Source: CAYMAX01 sp964388595 (GTDB taxonomy: Bacteria; Bacteroidota; Bacteroidia; Bacteroidales; UBA932). From it: a stretch of 8,419 bases of DNA. The translations under genes were made by a program, and so were the position numbers. The notes under the pieces were generated by a model. The model was not told where the DNA came from, ran no database searches, and saw only the letters and a program-made list of their open reading frames with translations. Of this stretch, positions 1 to 5,679 are shown one piece after another (within the stretch, counting starts at the first letter, position 1; every line of letters begins with the position of its first letter). The DNA lies in assembly GCA_964388595.1 (NCBI GenBank), contig CAYMAX010000056.1, positions 1 to 8,419 of the forward strand, written 5' to 3'.

Positions 1-898
1 CATCCACTCCGGAGCGAACAGATCCTTTCGGATTCTCGATTGTCACATCTCGTCCGTCAAGTTTAATATGTCCTTTCTGATAGTTTCCTGCCTCTTTTTG
101 CGCAGGCGTAGGTTCGGTGTTTATTTTTTCCTCAGCCTTCTTTATAGCATTCTTTTTAACAGCTTTTTCAGCTTCTTCAAAGATTGATATTTGCTTTTTC
201 GGAATTTCTGATTTACCTTTGTCGGTAGAAATTGTGGTATTTAAACTTGAAGTCGCTTCGGGCGTGTGTGAACTCGGTTTATTCAGATGTTCGTCAAGGA
301 AATTACCACTTTTTCTTTTATACATCGTCTTTAGGGCAAGTTCTTTACGACCCATTCTCACTTCTTCTACATAGACTATTGTTCCATCATTATACTTTTT
401 ACAATATACTACTGCTTCATTATTGATCTTTACTTCATCATAATTAATAATAACATCTTCCAATATATTAAAATCGCTATCAGCAATGGGGATTTGACCT
501 CTTTCACTATCATTACTTCCATGGCGATTTTTAATATGATTTATACCACTATTGTCAATTGTATGAACATATTTTTCATCTATTTTTAAACCCAACCCAT
601 TAAGAGTCTTAATTAACCTTTCATTTACAGGAGCTATGATTTTTTTTAATAATCTGCTTCCTGATAGTTTTGACGACTTAACTAAGTCTCCGATACTCCC
701 TATAAAATATTCAAACTTTTGAGATTCCTTGCTTTTTTCAGATGTTACATTTTCTTCTTTCTGCCCTGTTCTATCATGTTGTTCAGGACTTCCTGGACTG
801 TTGGTCTTCCGCTCTCCAGGCGTAGCTTGTTCTCCGATTCCAGGCTCTTTTTCGACTCCTCGTCTCCCTTCTCCGCCATCTCTACTATTGACAGCCAC
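1..898 (-). CDS. Polyvalent mobile-element protein: PBECR-type nuclease domain plus start of InPase-like domain (3' end outside window)
   Basis: This is one uninterrupted minus-strand frame of 299 codons from a GTG at 898 to the left edge, where it continues. Residues ~1-65 are a linker rich in Gly, Glu, Arg and Pro. Residues ~70-190 look like a BECR-fold (barnase/EndoU/colicin/RelE-like) phage nuclease domain, with the His-rich stretch YVHTIDNSGINHIKNRHG and a closing strand ending LALKTMYKRK. A Lys/Glu-rich helical linker follows. From ~265 to the edge the run NYQKGHIKLDG...TIENPKGSVRSG matches the start of the inorganic-pyrophosphatase-like domain of Bacteroidota phage and conjugative-element polyvalent proteins. 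Such proteins are thought to enter the recipient with element DNA and carry effector domains against host defences. The frame has no ATG before ~354. GTG 898 was chosen because AAGGAAG lies 7 nt upstream at 906-912. The frame is open back to ~1104, so the start is uncertain. Base composition is much more AT-rich than in the neighbours. Domain calls are from motif memory, not a search. Confidence 0.72.
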   Translation of the reverse strand, partial: MAVNSRDGGEGRRGVEKEPGIGEQATPGERKTNSPGSPEQHDRTGQKEENVTSEKSKESQKFEYFIGSIGDLVKSSKLSGSRLLKKIIAPVNERLIKTLNGLGLKIDEKYVHTIDNSGINHIKNRHGSNDSERGQIPIADSDFNILEDVIINYDEVKINNEAVVYCKKYNDGTIVYVEEVRMGRKELALKTMYKRKSGNFLDEHLNKPSSHTPEATSSLNTTISTDKGKSEIPKKQISIFEEAEKAVKKNAIKKAEEKINTEPTPAQKEAGNYQKGHIKLDGRDVTIENPKGSVRSGVD

Positions 899-930
899 AT
901 CATGGCTTCCTTGTACTGCATTATTTCCAT
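745..930 (-). CDS. Small ORF overlapping the polyvalent gene in another frame
   Basis: A 61-codon frame from ATG 930, with further ATGs at 921, 903 and 900, ends in TAA at 745. It lies wholly over the linker-coding 5' part of the polyvalent gene, offset by -1. The product reads like a genuine soluble helical protein: MEIMQYKEAMMWLSIVEMAE, then a Lys/Glu/Ser-rich helix, then SGRPTVQEVLNNMIEQG and a basic tail. It has no signal peptide or membrane segment, and I recognise no family. It could be an independent small gene, the true upstream part of the polyvalent gene joined by a frameshift, or a shadow of a biased linker sequence. The local G+C is higher than in the AT-rich DNA further left, which fits real coding in at least one of the two frames. 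Confidence 0.35.
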   Translation of the reverse strand: MEIMQYKEAMMWLSIVEMAEKGDEESKKSLESENKLRLESGRPTVQEVLNNMIEQGRKKKM

Positions 931-979
931 ATTCAATATCTAAAAGTTTATAATTAAAGACGAAGTTACAAAATCCCCA

Positions 980-987
980 CAAAGCTA
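980..987 (-). promoter_or_regulatory. Possible leftward -7 element
   Basis: Read on the minus strand the octamer is TAGCTTTG, which fits the Bacteroidota -7 consensus TAnnTTTG. Transcription would start near 973 and leave about 75 nt before GTG 898. No TTTG lies at the usual 19-21 nt further upstream, so this is a half match only. Confidence 0.25.
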
Positions 988-991
988 CAAC

Positions 992-1026
992 GCCATTTTG
1001 ACAACTTATGTCAATGGCTATTTTTT
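992..1026 (+). terminator. Imperfect inverted repeat followed by a T-run (terminator or operator)
   Basis: The arms GCCA-tt-TTGACA (992-1003) and TGTCAA-TGGC (1009-1018) can pair over 10 bp with a 2-nt bulge and a 5-nt loop. TATTTTTT follows immediately on the plus strand, giving the form of a rho-independent terminator for rightward transcription. No rightward gene lies upstream of it in the window. The perfect TTGACA-N5-TGTCAA core also suits an operator between the leftward gene and the rpsO promoter. Confidence 0.4.
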
Positions 1027-1035
1027 CGATGAAAG

Positions 1036-1066
1036 TTTGGTAAATAGAATAATTTCTATACCTTTG
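1036..1066 (+). promoter_or_regulatory. rpsO promoter (Bacteroidota type)
   Basis: TTTG at 1036-1039 (-33 element) and TACCTTTG at 1059-1066 (-7 element, consensus TAnnTTTG) are separated by 19 nt, the spacing of the primary-sigma promoters of Bacteroidota. The start point would be near 1072, giving a leader of about 40 nt before the rpsO ATG at 1114. Confidence 0.75.
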
Positions 1067-1069
1067 CAC

Positions 1070-1083
1070 TCCCAATTTTGGGA
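1070..1083. repeat. Perfect short palindrome at the rpsO transcription start
   Basis: TCCCAATTTTGGGA is an inverted repeat of 6-nt arms around TT. It sits at the predicted transcription start of rpsO. In RNA it could form a 5-bp stem with a 4-nt AU loop at the very 5' end. In DNA it could be a protein-binding site. Nothing in the sequence tells these apart. Confidence 0.4.
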
Positions 1084-1113
1084 CAAAACATTTAATATCT
1101 ATTGCTTACAGTT

Positions 1114-1389
1114 ATGGCAGAGTACCTTGCAGCAGACAAAAAGCAGGAGATTTTCGGACAATACGGGAAGTCTAATACGGACACCGGCTCAGCTGAGAGT
1201 CAGATTGCTCTATTTTCCTACCGTATCACTCATCTTACCGAGCACCTTCAGTCCAATCATAAAGATTATGGCACACAGAGGGCATTGCTCAGATTAGTTG
1301 GTAAGAGACGTCGTCTTTTGGATTATCTAAAAGCTACCGACATCGAGAGATACAGAGGGATAGTGAAGGCGTTGAACCTTCGTAAATAA
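1114..1389 (+). CDS. rpsO: 30S ribosomal protein S15
   Basis: The 91-residue product is a full-length S15, a primary 16S rRNA-binding protein that binds the central-domain helices and nucleates the 30S platform. The family signature is intact: SNTDTGSAESQIALFSYRI, then LTEHLQSNHKDYGTQRALLRL, LVGKRRRLLDYL, and the C-terminal RY..IVKALNLRK. The start is the ATG at 1114, giving MAEYLAADKK. The in-frame TTG at 1102 would add four residues with no support. There is no clear Shine-Dalgarno sequence, as usual in Bacteroidota. It has its own promoter at 1036-1066 and is followed by a terminator hairpin and then pnp, the conserved rpsO-pnp order. Confidence 0.97.
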   Translation: MAEYLAADKKQEIFGQYGKSNTDTGSAESQIALFSYRITHLTEHLQSNHKDYGTQRALLRLVGKRRRLLDYLKATDIERYRGIVKALNLRK

Positions 1390-1395
1390 TAAGAC

Positions 1396-1424
1396 AGAGG
1401 TTGTCGAAAGGCAGCCTCTTTTTC
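1396..1424 (+). terminator. Intrinsic terminator/attenuator between rpsO and pnp
   Basis: AGAGGTTG (1396-1403) pairs with CAGCCTCT (1412-1419) over 8 bp with one G-T wobble and an 8-nt loop, followed by TTTTTCT. I see no TAnnTTTG promoter between this hairpin and the pnp start at 1446. pnp is therefore probably expressed by partial read-through from the rpsO promoter, as known for rpsO-pnp in Escherichia coli. That is inference here. Confidence 0.65.
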
Positions 1425-1445
1425 TATGACTTTTTAATAACAAAT

Positions 1446-3683
1446 ATGAATATAGTAACTAAGACCATCACAATGGGTGATGGAAGGACCATTGAAGTTC
1501 AAACCGGTAAGCTGGCCAAACAGGCCGACGGTTCAGTGGTTGTAAAGGTCGGCGACACGATGTTGCTGGCTACCGTTTGCTGTGCGAAAGATGCTAAAGA
1601 AGATGTGGACTTTATGCCTCTTTCCGTTGAATACAAAGAAAAATATGCCGCCGCAGGTCGTTACCCGGGCGGATTCCTTAAAAGAGAGGGAAGAGCTTCC
1701 GATTCAGAAATCCTGGTGGCTCGACTGGTGGACAGGGCACTTCGTCCTCTGTTCCCCGATGATTTTCACGCAGAAGTGTTTGTGAATGTAATCCTGATTT
1801 CTGCAGATAAAGAGACTATGCCCGATGCTTATGCAGGACTTGCCGCTTCTGCTGCACTTGCAGTGAGCGACATTCCTTTCGGAGGCCCCATTTCTGAAGT
1901 CAGAGTGGCTCGCATAGATGGTCAGTTTGTCATCAATCCCACTTTCGATGCACTGAAAAATGCAGATATAGATATTATGGTGGCTGCTACTCTCGACAAC
2001 ATTATGATGGTGGAGGGAGAGATGAAAGAGGTGAGTGAGAAGGATATGCTCGATGCCATCAAGTTTGCTCATGAAGAGATAAAGAGACATTGTCAAATCC
2101 AGATGGAGCTGACCAAAGAGGTAGGCAAGGAGACTAAGAGAGTTTATTGCCACGAGACCAATGATGAGGACCTCCGCAAGGCAGTGCATGAGTATTGCTA
2201 TGCCAAGTGCTATGCCATAGCTAAGTCACAGCTTGCCAAGCACGAGAGAGAAGAGGCTTTTGATGCTCTTAAAGAAGAATTTCTCGAGACTATTCCGGAA
2301 GAGGAGAGAGAGGATAAGGTCATCATGGTCAACAGATATTACAATGCCGAGGAGAAAGAGGCTATGCGTCGTATGATCATAGACGAGGGAGTACGTCTCG
2401 ACGGACGAGACATGAAAGATATCCGTCCCATCTGGTGTGAGGTGGATTGCCTCCCCGGTGCTCATGGTTCAGCCATTTTCACTCGCGGTGAGACACAGTC
2501 TCTCTCCACAGTGACTCTCGGGACCAAGATGGATATGAAGGAGATGGACGATGTTCTCGTACAGGATACTCAGCAGTTCGTATTGCATTACAATTTCCCT
2601 CCTTTCGCCACAGGTGAAGCCAAGCCTCAGAGAGGTGTAGGTCGCAGAGAGATTGGTCATGGCAATCTGGCTTGGAGAGCTCTCAAACCGATGGTTCCCG
2701 TTGGAGAGGAGAACCCTTACGCAGTGCGCGTGGTGTCCGATATTCTCGAATCCAATGGTTCATCTTCCATGGCTACTGTATGTGCCGGCACACTTGCTCT
2801 GATGGACTCCGGTATTAAGCTGAAAAAGCCTGTGTCAGGTATTGCCATGGGACTTATTTCAGATGCCAAGACAGGTAAGTATGTGATTCTTTCAGATATT
2901 CTCGGTGATGAAGACCACCTCGGAGATATGGACTTCAAGGTGACAGGTACCCGTGATGGTATCACAGCTACTCAGATGGATATCAAAGTGGACGGTCTCC
3001 CTTACGAGGTGCTCGAAAGAGCTCTTTCTCAGGCCAAAGAGGGTCGTGCCCACATCATGGGTGAGATGCTCAAGACCATTTCAGAGCCTCGTGCAGACTT
3101 CAAACCCAATGTACCCCGTATCATTCAGATTATTATCCCCGGAGATTTCATCGGTGCCGTTATCGGCAAGGGTGGAGAGACTATCCAGGGTATTCAGAAG
3201 GAGACAGGATGTACCATCACTATCACTGAAGTCGATAAGACAGGTGTCATCGACATTTTCGGAGACAATAAAGAGTCGATGGATGCAGCTCTCCAGAGGA
3301 TCAAAGATATTACCACTGTTCCCGAGGTCGGAAACGTATATCACGGCAAAGTGGTATCTATCCTCGAATTCGGTGCATTTGTGGAGATTCTCCCCGGTAA
3401 AGAGGGACTTCTGCACATTTCCGAACTTGATTATAAGAAGATAGACAAAGTCGAAGATGTACTCAAAGTCGGAGATGAAGTCGATGTCAAGCTTCTCGAG
3501 ATAGATGCCAAGAGCGGTAAGATGAGACTCTCCCGCAGGGCTTTGATGGAGAAGCCTGAGGGTTGGGTAGAGCCTGAACGCAGGCCTCGTCCCGAAGGTC
3601 GTCGTGACGACCGCAGAGGCGGTCATGGTGGTCGTGATGACCATCGTGGTCCCAGACGCGATGACCGCGGACCCCGTCGCTAA
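1446..3683 (+). CDS. pnp: Polyribonucleotide nucleotidyltransferase (PNPase)
   Basis: This 745-residue cytoplasmic enzyme degrades RNA 3' to 5' by phosphorolysis and forms a trimeric ring, often part of RNA decay complexes. The domain order is complete: first RNase PH core (~5-145, with PGGFLKREGR and RALRPLFP), helical domain (~150-320), second RNase PH core (~330-560), KH domain with the GKGG loop at 574-577, and S1 domain (~628-700, starting GNVYHGKV). The catalytic motif GDEDHLGDMDFK places Asp490, Asp496 and Lys498 where E. coli has Asp486, Asp492 and Lys494. The loop that is FFRR in E. coli reads FLKR here. The start is ATG 1446 (MNIVTKTITMGDGR); upstream in-frame TTG codons lie inside the terminator hairpin. 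Residues ~712-745 form an extra Arg/Asp/Gly-rich tail with three RDD units. An HD-domain gene follows after 18 nt without a terminator. Confidence 0.97.
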   Translation: MNIVTKTITMGDGRTIEVQTGKLAKQADGSVVVKVGDTMLLATVCCAKDAKEDVDFMPLSVEYKEKYAAAGRYPGGFLKREGRASDSEILVARLVDRALRPLFPDDFHAEVFVNVILISADKETMPDAYAGLAASAALAVSDIPFGGPISEVRVARIDGQFVINPTFDALKNADIDIMVAATLDNIMMVEGEMKEVSEKDMLDAIKFAHEEIKRHCQIQMELTKEVGKETKRVYCHETNDEDLRKAVHEYCYAKCYAIAKSQLAKHEREEAFDALKEEFLETIPEEEREDKVIMVNRYYNAEEKEAMRRMIIDEGVRLDGRDMKDIRPIWCEVDCLPGAHGSAIFTRGETQSLSTVTLGTKMDMKEMDDVLVQDTQQFVLHYNFPPFATGEAKPQRGVGRREIGHGNLAWRALKPMVPVGEENPYAVRVVSDILESNGSSSMATVCAGTLALMDSGIKLKKPVSGIAMGLISDAKTGKYVILSDILGDEDHLGDMDFKVTGTRDGITATQMDIKVDGLPYEVLERALSQAKEGRAHIMGEMLKTISEPRADFKPNVPRIIQIIIPGDFIGAVIGKGGETIQGIQKETGCTITITEVDKTGVIDIFGDNKESMDAALQRIKDITTVPEVGNVYHGKVVSILEFGAFVEILPGKEGLLHISELDYKKIDKVEDVLKVGDEVDVKLLEIDAKSGKMRLSRRALMEKPEGWVEPERRPRPEGRRDDRRGGHGGRDDHRGPRRDDRGPRR

Positions 3684-3701
3684 CTTATCCGAAAGGTCTA
3701 T

Positions 3702-4400
3702 ATGACTCTTCAAGATTATATAACGAAGGAGGTACTCCCACGTTATCAAAGCAGTGAATATGATTCGGCCCACAGGCCGGATCATATTTATAATGTCATC
3801 TACCATAGCATGGATTTGGCCCAATACTATGATGTGGATAAGGATATGGTCTATGTGATAGCAGCCTATCACGACCTGGGAGTGAAGGAGGGTAGAGAGT
3901 GGCACCACATCTCTTCAGGCAGGATGCTTATGGAAGATAAAAATCTCAAGACCTGGTTCTCTCCCGAGCAGCTTCTGATCATGAAAGAAGCTATCGAGGA
4001 CCACCGGGCTTCTTCAAAAAACAAACCGCGCTCTGTCTACGGCATGATAGTGTCGGAGGCTGACAGAGATATCGACCCTGAGACGGTGATACGCCGCACA
4101 GTGGAGTTTGGCCTGGACCATTATCCGGAGCTGTCGAAGGAGGAGCAATATCAGCGTTTCTGCCAACATCTGCAGGAGAAATATGCCGAGGGAGGCTATC
4201 TGAAGCTTCTTTTGCCTCAGTCGCACAATGTAGAGAAGCTATCGGAGCTGCGAAAGATTATTTCCAATCCCACGCTCAAACGAGAGATGTTTGAGAGTTG
4301 TTATTCTGCCATTTTTTCCCCTGCCAAGAGTCACGTTCATTCAAGCGGGCTTCCAGAAGGTGAATCAACTCAACATTGCGAAGAAGACCCCAGGGGGTAG
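3702..4400 (+). CDS. HD-domain phosphohydrolase-like protein
   Basis: The product has 232 residues and belongs to the HD superfamily of metal-dependent phosphohydrolases, closest in layout to small stand-alone HD proteins such as Bacillus YpgQ. Candidate metal ligands are His28 (in HRPDHIYNV), His57-Asp58 (AAYHDLG) and Asp121 (SEADRDID). His68/69 and His101 (IEDHRASS) are further conserved-looking histidines. The substrate cannot be read from the sequence; nucleotide hydrolysis is typical of relatives. The gene begins 18 nt after pnp with no terminator between, so it is probably co-transcribed with pnp. The HD core seems to end near residue 205 (YSAIF). The last ~27 residues, rich in Ser, Glu and Pro, look like an accidental extension across the 3' end of the convergent radical SAM gene, with a 125-bp overlap. 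Confidence 0.85.
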   Translation: MTLQDYITKEVLPRYQSSEYDSAHRPDHIYNVIYHSMDLAQYYDVDKDMVYVIAAYHDLGVKEGREWHHISSGRMLMEDKNLKTWFSPEQLLIMKEAIEDHRASSKNKPRSVYGMIVSEADRDIDPETVIRRTVEFGLDHYPELSKEEQYQRFCQHLQEKYAEGGYLKLLLPQSHNVEKLSELRKIISNPTLKREMFESCYSAIFSPAKSHVHSSGLPEGESTQHCEEDPRG

Positions 4401-5226
4401 TATTTACAAAGCGGGGAGGGACTTCTCCTGCAAATCGCTCGATGTAAAGGTCGGGACGGAGGAGCTCCAGAAAATCGATGAAAAAGTCGAGATATTCTTC
4501 AAGAGAAAACTGAACAAAATCTTCGGGGTGGGCAGTGAATTCCTGCTCCATGCGGGTCCCTTTGACTATCTGTAACTGATGAAATTTGACAGAATGGAGA
4601 GGAAGTGAGTTGATGATGGGTGCAAATGAGAGCATCTGCTCTTTTGTCTCCCCCGGAAGTCCGAAAATAAAATGTGCGCACTGCTGTATGCCACGATCTG
4701 CGGTGTCATTGAGAGCTTTTACTGCCTGCTGGAAAGTATGTCCCCGATTGATGCGCTCAAGAGTAGCGTTGCAGCAAGATTCTATGCCGTATTCCAGGAT
4801 GACGATGTGCTCTCTGGAGAGGGCTGCCAGGTAGTCAAGCTTCTCTTCATCTACGCAGTCGGGGCGGGTGCCGATGACTATTCCCGCGATTTTGGGGTGG
4901 GAGAGGGCTTCCTGATAGCACTCTCGGAGACGTGAAAGTGGGGCGTAGGTGTTGGAGTAGGGCTGAAAGTAGGCCAGAAATCTCTCTGCCGTGCGGTAGC
5001 GAACCTTATGAAAAGCGATACCTTCCTCTATCTGTTGGCAGATGGGTATCTCTTTAGTGCTGTATCCCGGGTGAAAGGCTCTGTTGTCGCAATAGGTGCA
5101 TCCTCCCACTGATATGCTTCCATCTCTGTTGGGACAGGTAAACCCGCAGTCGATTACTACTTTCTGCAATCGTTCCCCATAAGTTTTTTTGAAATAACCT
5201 GTGTACGAATTGTATCTGCTTTCCAA
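4276..5226 (-). CDS. Radical SAM protein, YhcC/TIGR01212 family
   Basis: The 316-residue protein is a member of the YhcC-like radical SAM family, near the usual ~300-310 residues. Cys31, Cys43 and Cys46, in CPNRDGSISVGGCTYC, are the predicted ligands of the 4Fe-4S cluster that cleaves S-adenosylmethionine; the C-x11-C-x2-C spacing is characteristic of this family rather than the common C-x3-C-x2-C. Other family marks are YFQPYSNTYAP, GIVIGTRPDC, ILEYGIES and HFIFGLPGET. Its substrate is unknown to me. It is the last gene of a leftward four-gene operon and starts 3 nt after the YhcH-like gene. The final ~20 residues (from about NERDSW, Gln/Asn-rich) extend across the 3' end of the convergent HD gene. 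Bases in the shared region serve both genes. Confidence 0.9.
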   Translation of the reverse strand: MESRYNSYTGYFKKTYGERLQKVVIDCGFTCPNRDGSISVGGCTYCDNRAFHPGYSTKEIPICQQIEEGIAFHKVRYRTAERFLAYFQPYSNTYAPLSRLRECYQEALSHPKIAGIVIGTRPDCVDEEKLDYLAALSREHIVILEYGIESCCNATLERINRGHTFQQAVKALNDTADRGIQQCAHFIFGLPGETKEQMLSFAPIINSLPLHSVKFHQLQIVKGTRMEQEFTAHPEDFVQFSLEEYLDFFIDFLELLRPDLYIERFAGEVPPRFVNTTPWGLLRNVELIHLLEARLNERDSWQGKKWQNNNSQTSLV

Positions 5227-5229
5227 GAG

Positions 5230-5679
5230 TTATACCCTTACTTTAAAAATTGCCTTTTTGATGGAGCCTTCGCCCAAAAGAGGAGTGTGACCATCTTTGG
5301 GATAGCATATTACGAAATTGTCAAGTCCGCAATTGACATAGACATCGGGCTCCTCCTCAAATAGTGCCACATCTTTCACTTCGTCATAGTGCACTCCGTC
5401 GAGATGGCAGAGGGCTCTGTCCTTGAAGCCTATTGTCTCGTTGCCTTCGAGCAGCACATGAATGTCTATGAAAGAGTCGTGAACTTCCATTTTGGGAAGC
5501 ACTTCGAACCCTTTGCCGGTGCTTTCGGCGATGGAGCACCAGATGTTACCCTCTTCGATGATGTGTTTGCCGAGAGTCAAAGTGTGCAGGTCGTTGTGAC
5601 GGATAAAGTCGAGAACTTTGTCGAATGAATGGTGGAGGGAGACGTAGGTCTCAAAACTCCTGACAGAGTCAATAATCAT
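5230..5679 (-). CDS. YhcH/YjgK/YiaL family (DUF386) protein
   Basis: The 149-residue protein has the typical length and motifs of the YhcH/YjgK/YiaL family, cupin-like beta-barrel proteins often encoded with sugar catabolism genes (in Escherichia coli, yhcH lies in the sialic-acid operon). Predicted metal-site residues are Glu65, His67 and Asp72/His74 in MEVHDSFIDIHVLLEG, and His131 in CYPKDGHTPLLGEG. The C-terminal KKAIFKV is also typical. The neighbourhood shows no sialic acid or other sugar genes, so the substrate is open. The ATG start overlaps the stop of the upstream DUF4105 gene in an ATGA arrangement (4-nt overlap), which suggests translational coupling. The radical SAM gene follows 3 nt later. 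Confidence 0.9.
   Translation of the reverse strand: MIIDSVRSFETYVSLHHSFDKVLDFIRHNDLHTLTLGKHIIEEGNIWCSIAESTGKGFEVLPKMEVHDSFIDIHVLLEGNETIGFKDRALCHLDGVHYDEVKDVALFEEEPDVYVNCGLDNFVICYPKDGHTPLLGEGSIKKAIFKVRV

Noticed and set aside
117..426. Plus-strand open frames at the left end, rich in Phe, Leu and Ser
   Set aside because: They are complementary to the polyvalent protein frame, whose motifs are recognisable. The composition is the expected mirror of a Lys/Glu-rich linker.
899..1104. Extension of the polyvalent frame upstream of GTG 898
   Set aside because: The frame is open by chance to ~1104 but contains the rpsO promoter, lacks ATG codons and reads like non-coding sequence. It is kept only as an uncertainty about the start.
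998..1297. Plus-strand 99-codon frame overlapping rpsO
   Set aside because: It runs through the rpsO promoter and then out of frame over S15, which is certain.
1401..1445. Longer pnp start at TTG 1401
   Set aside because: The extra 15 residues would be encoded by the terminator hairpin and T-run and have no counterpart in the PNPase N-terminus.
1704..2189. Minus-strand open frame inside pnp (161 codons)
   Set aside because: It is antisense to the RNase PH and helical regions of PNPase, with Cys/His/Ser-rich composition typical of shadows.
2953..3444. Plus-strand 163-codon frame inside pnp
   Set aside because: It is an out-of-frame shadow of the KH and S1 coding region.
3081..3908. Long minus-strand open frame (275 codons) across the 3' end of pnp and the start of the HD gene
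   Set aside because: It is antisense to two well-supported genes, shows no recognisable domain, and fits a shadow of their codon bias.
4389..4400. ACCCC-AG-GGGGT palindrome at the HD stop codon
   Set aside because: The stem is 5 bp with a 2-nt loop and no T-run on either side, so it is not a credible terminator.
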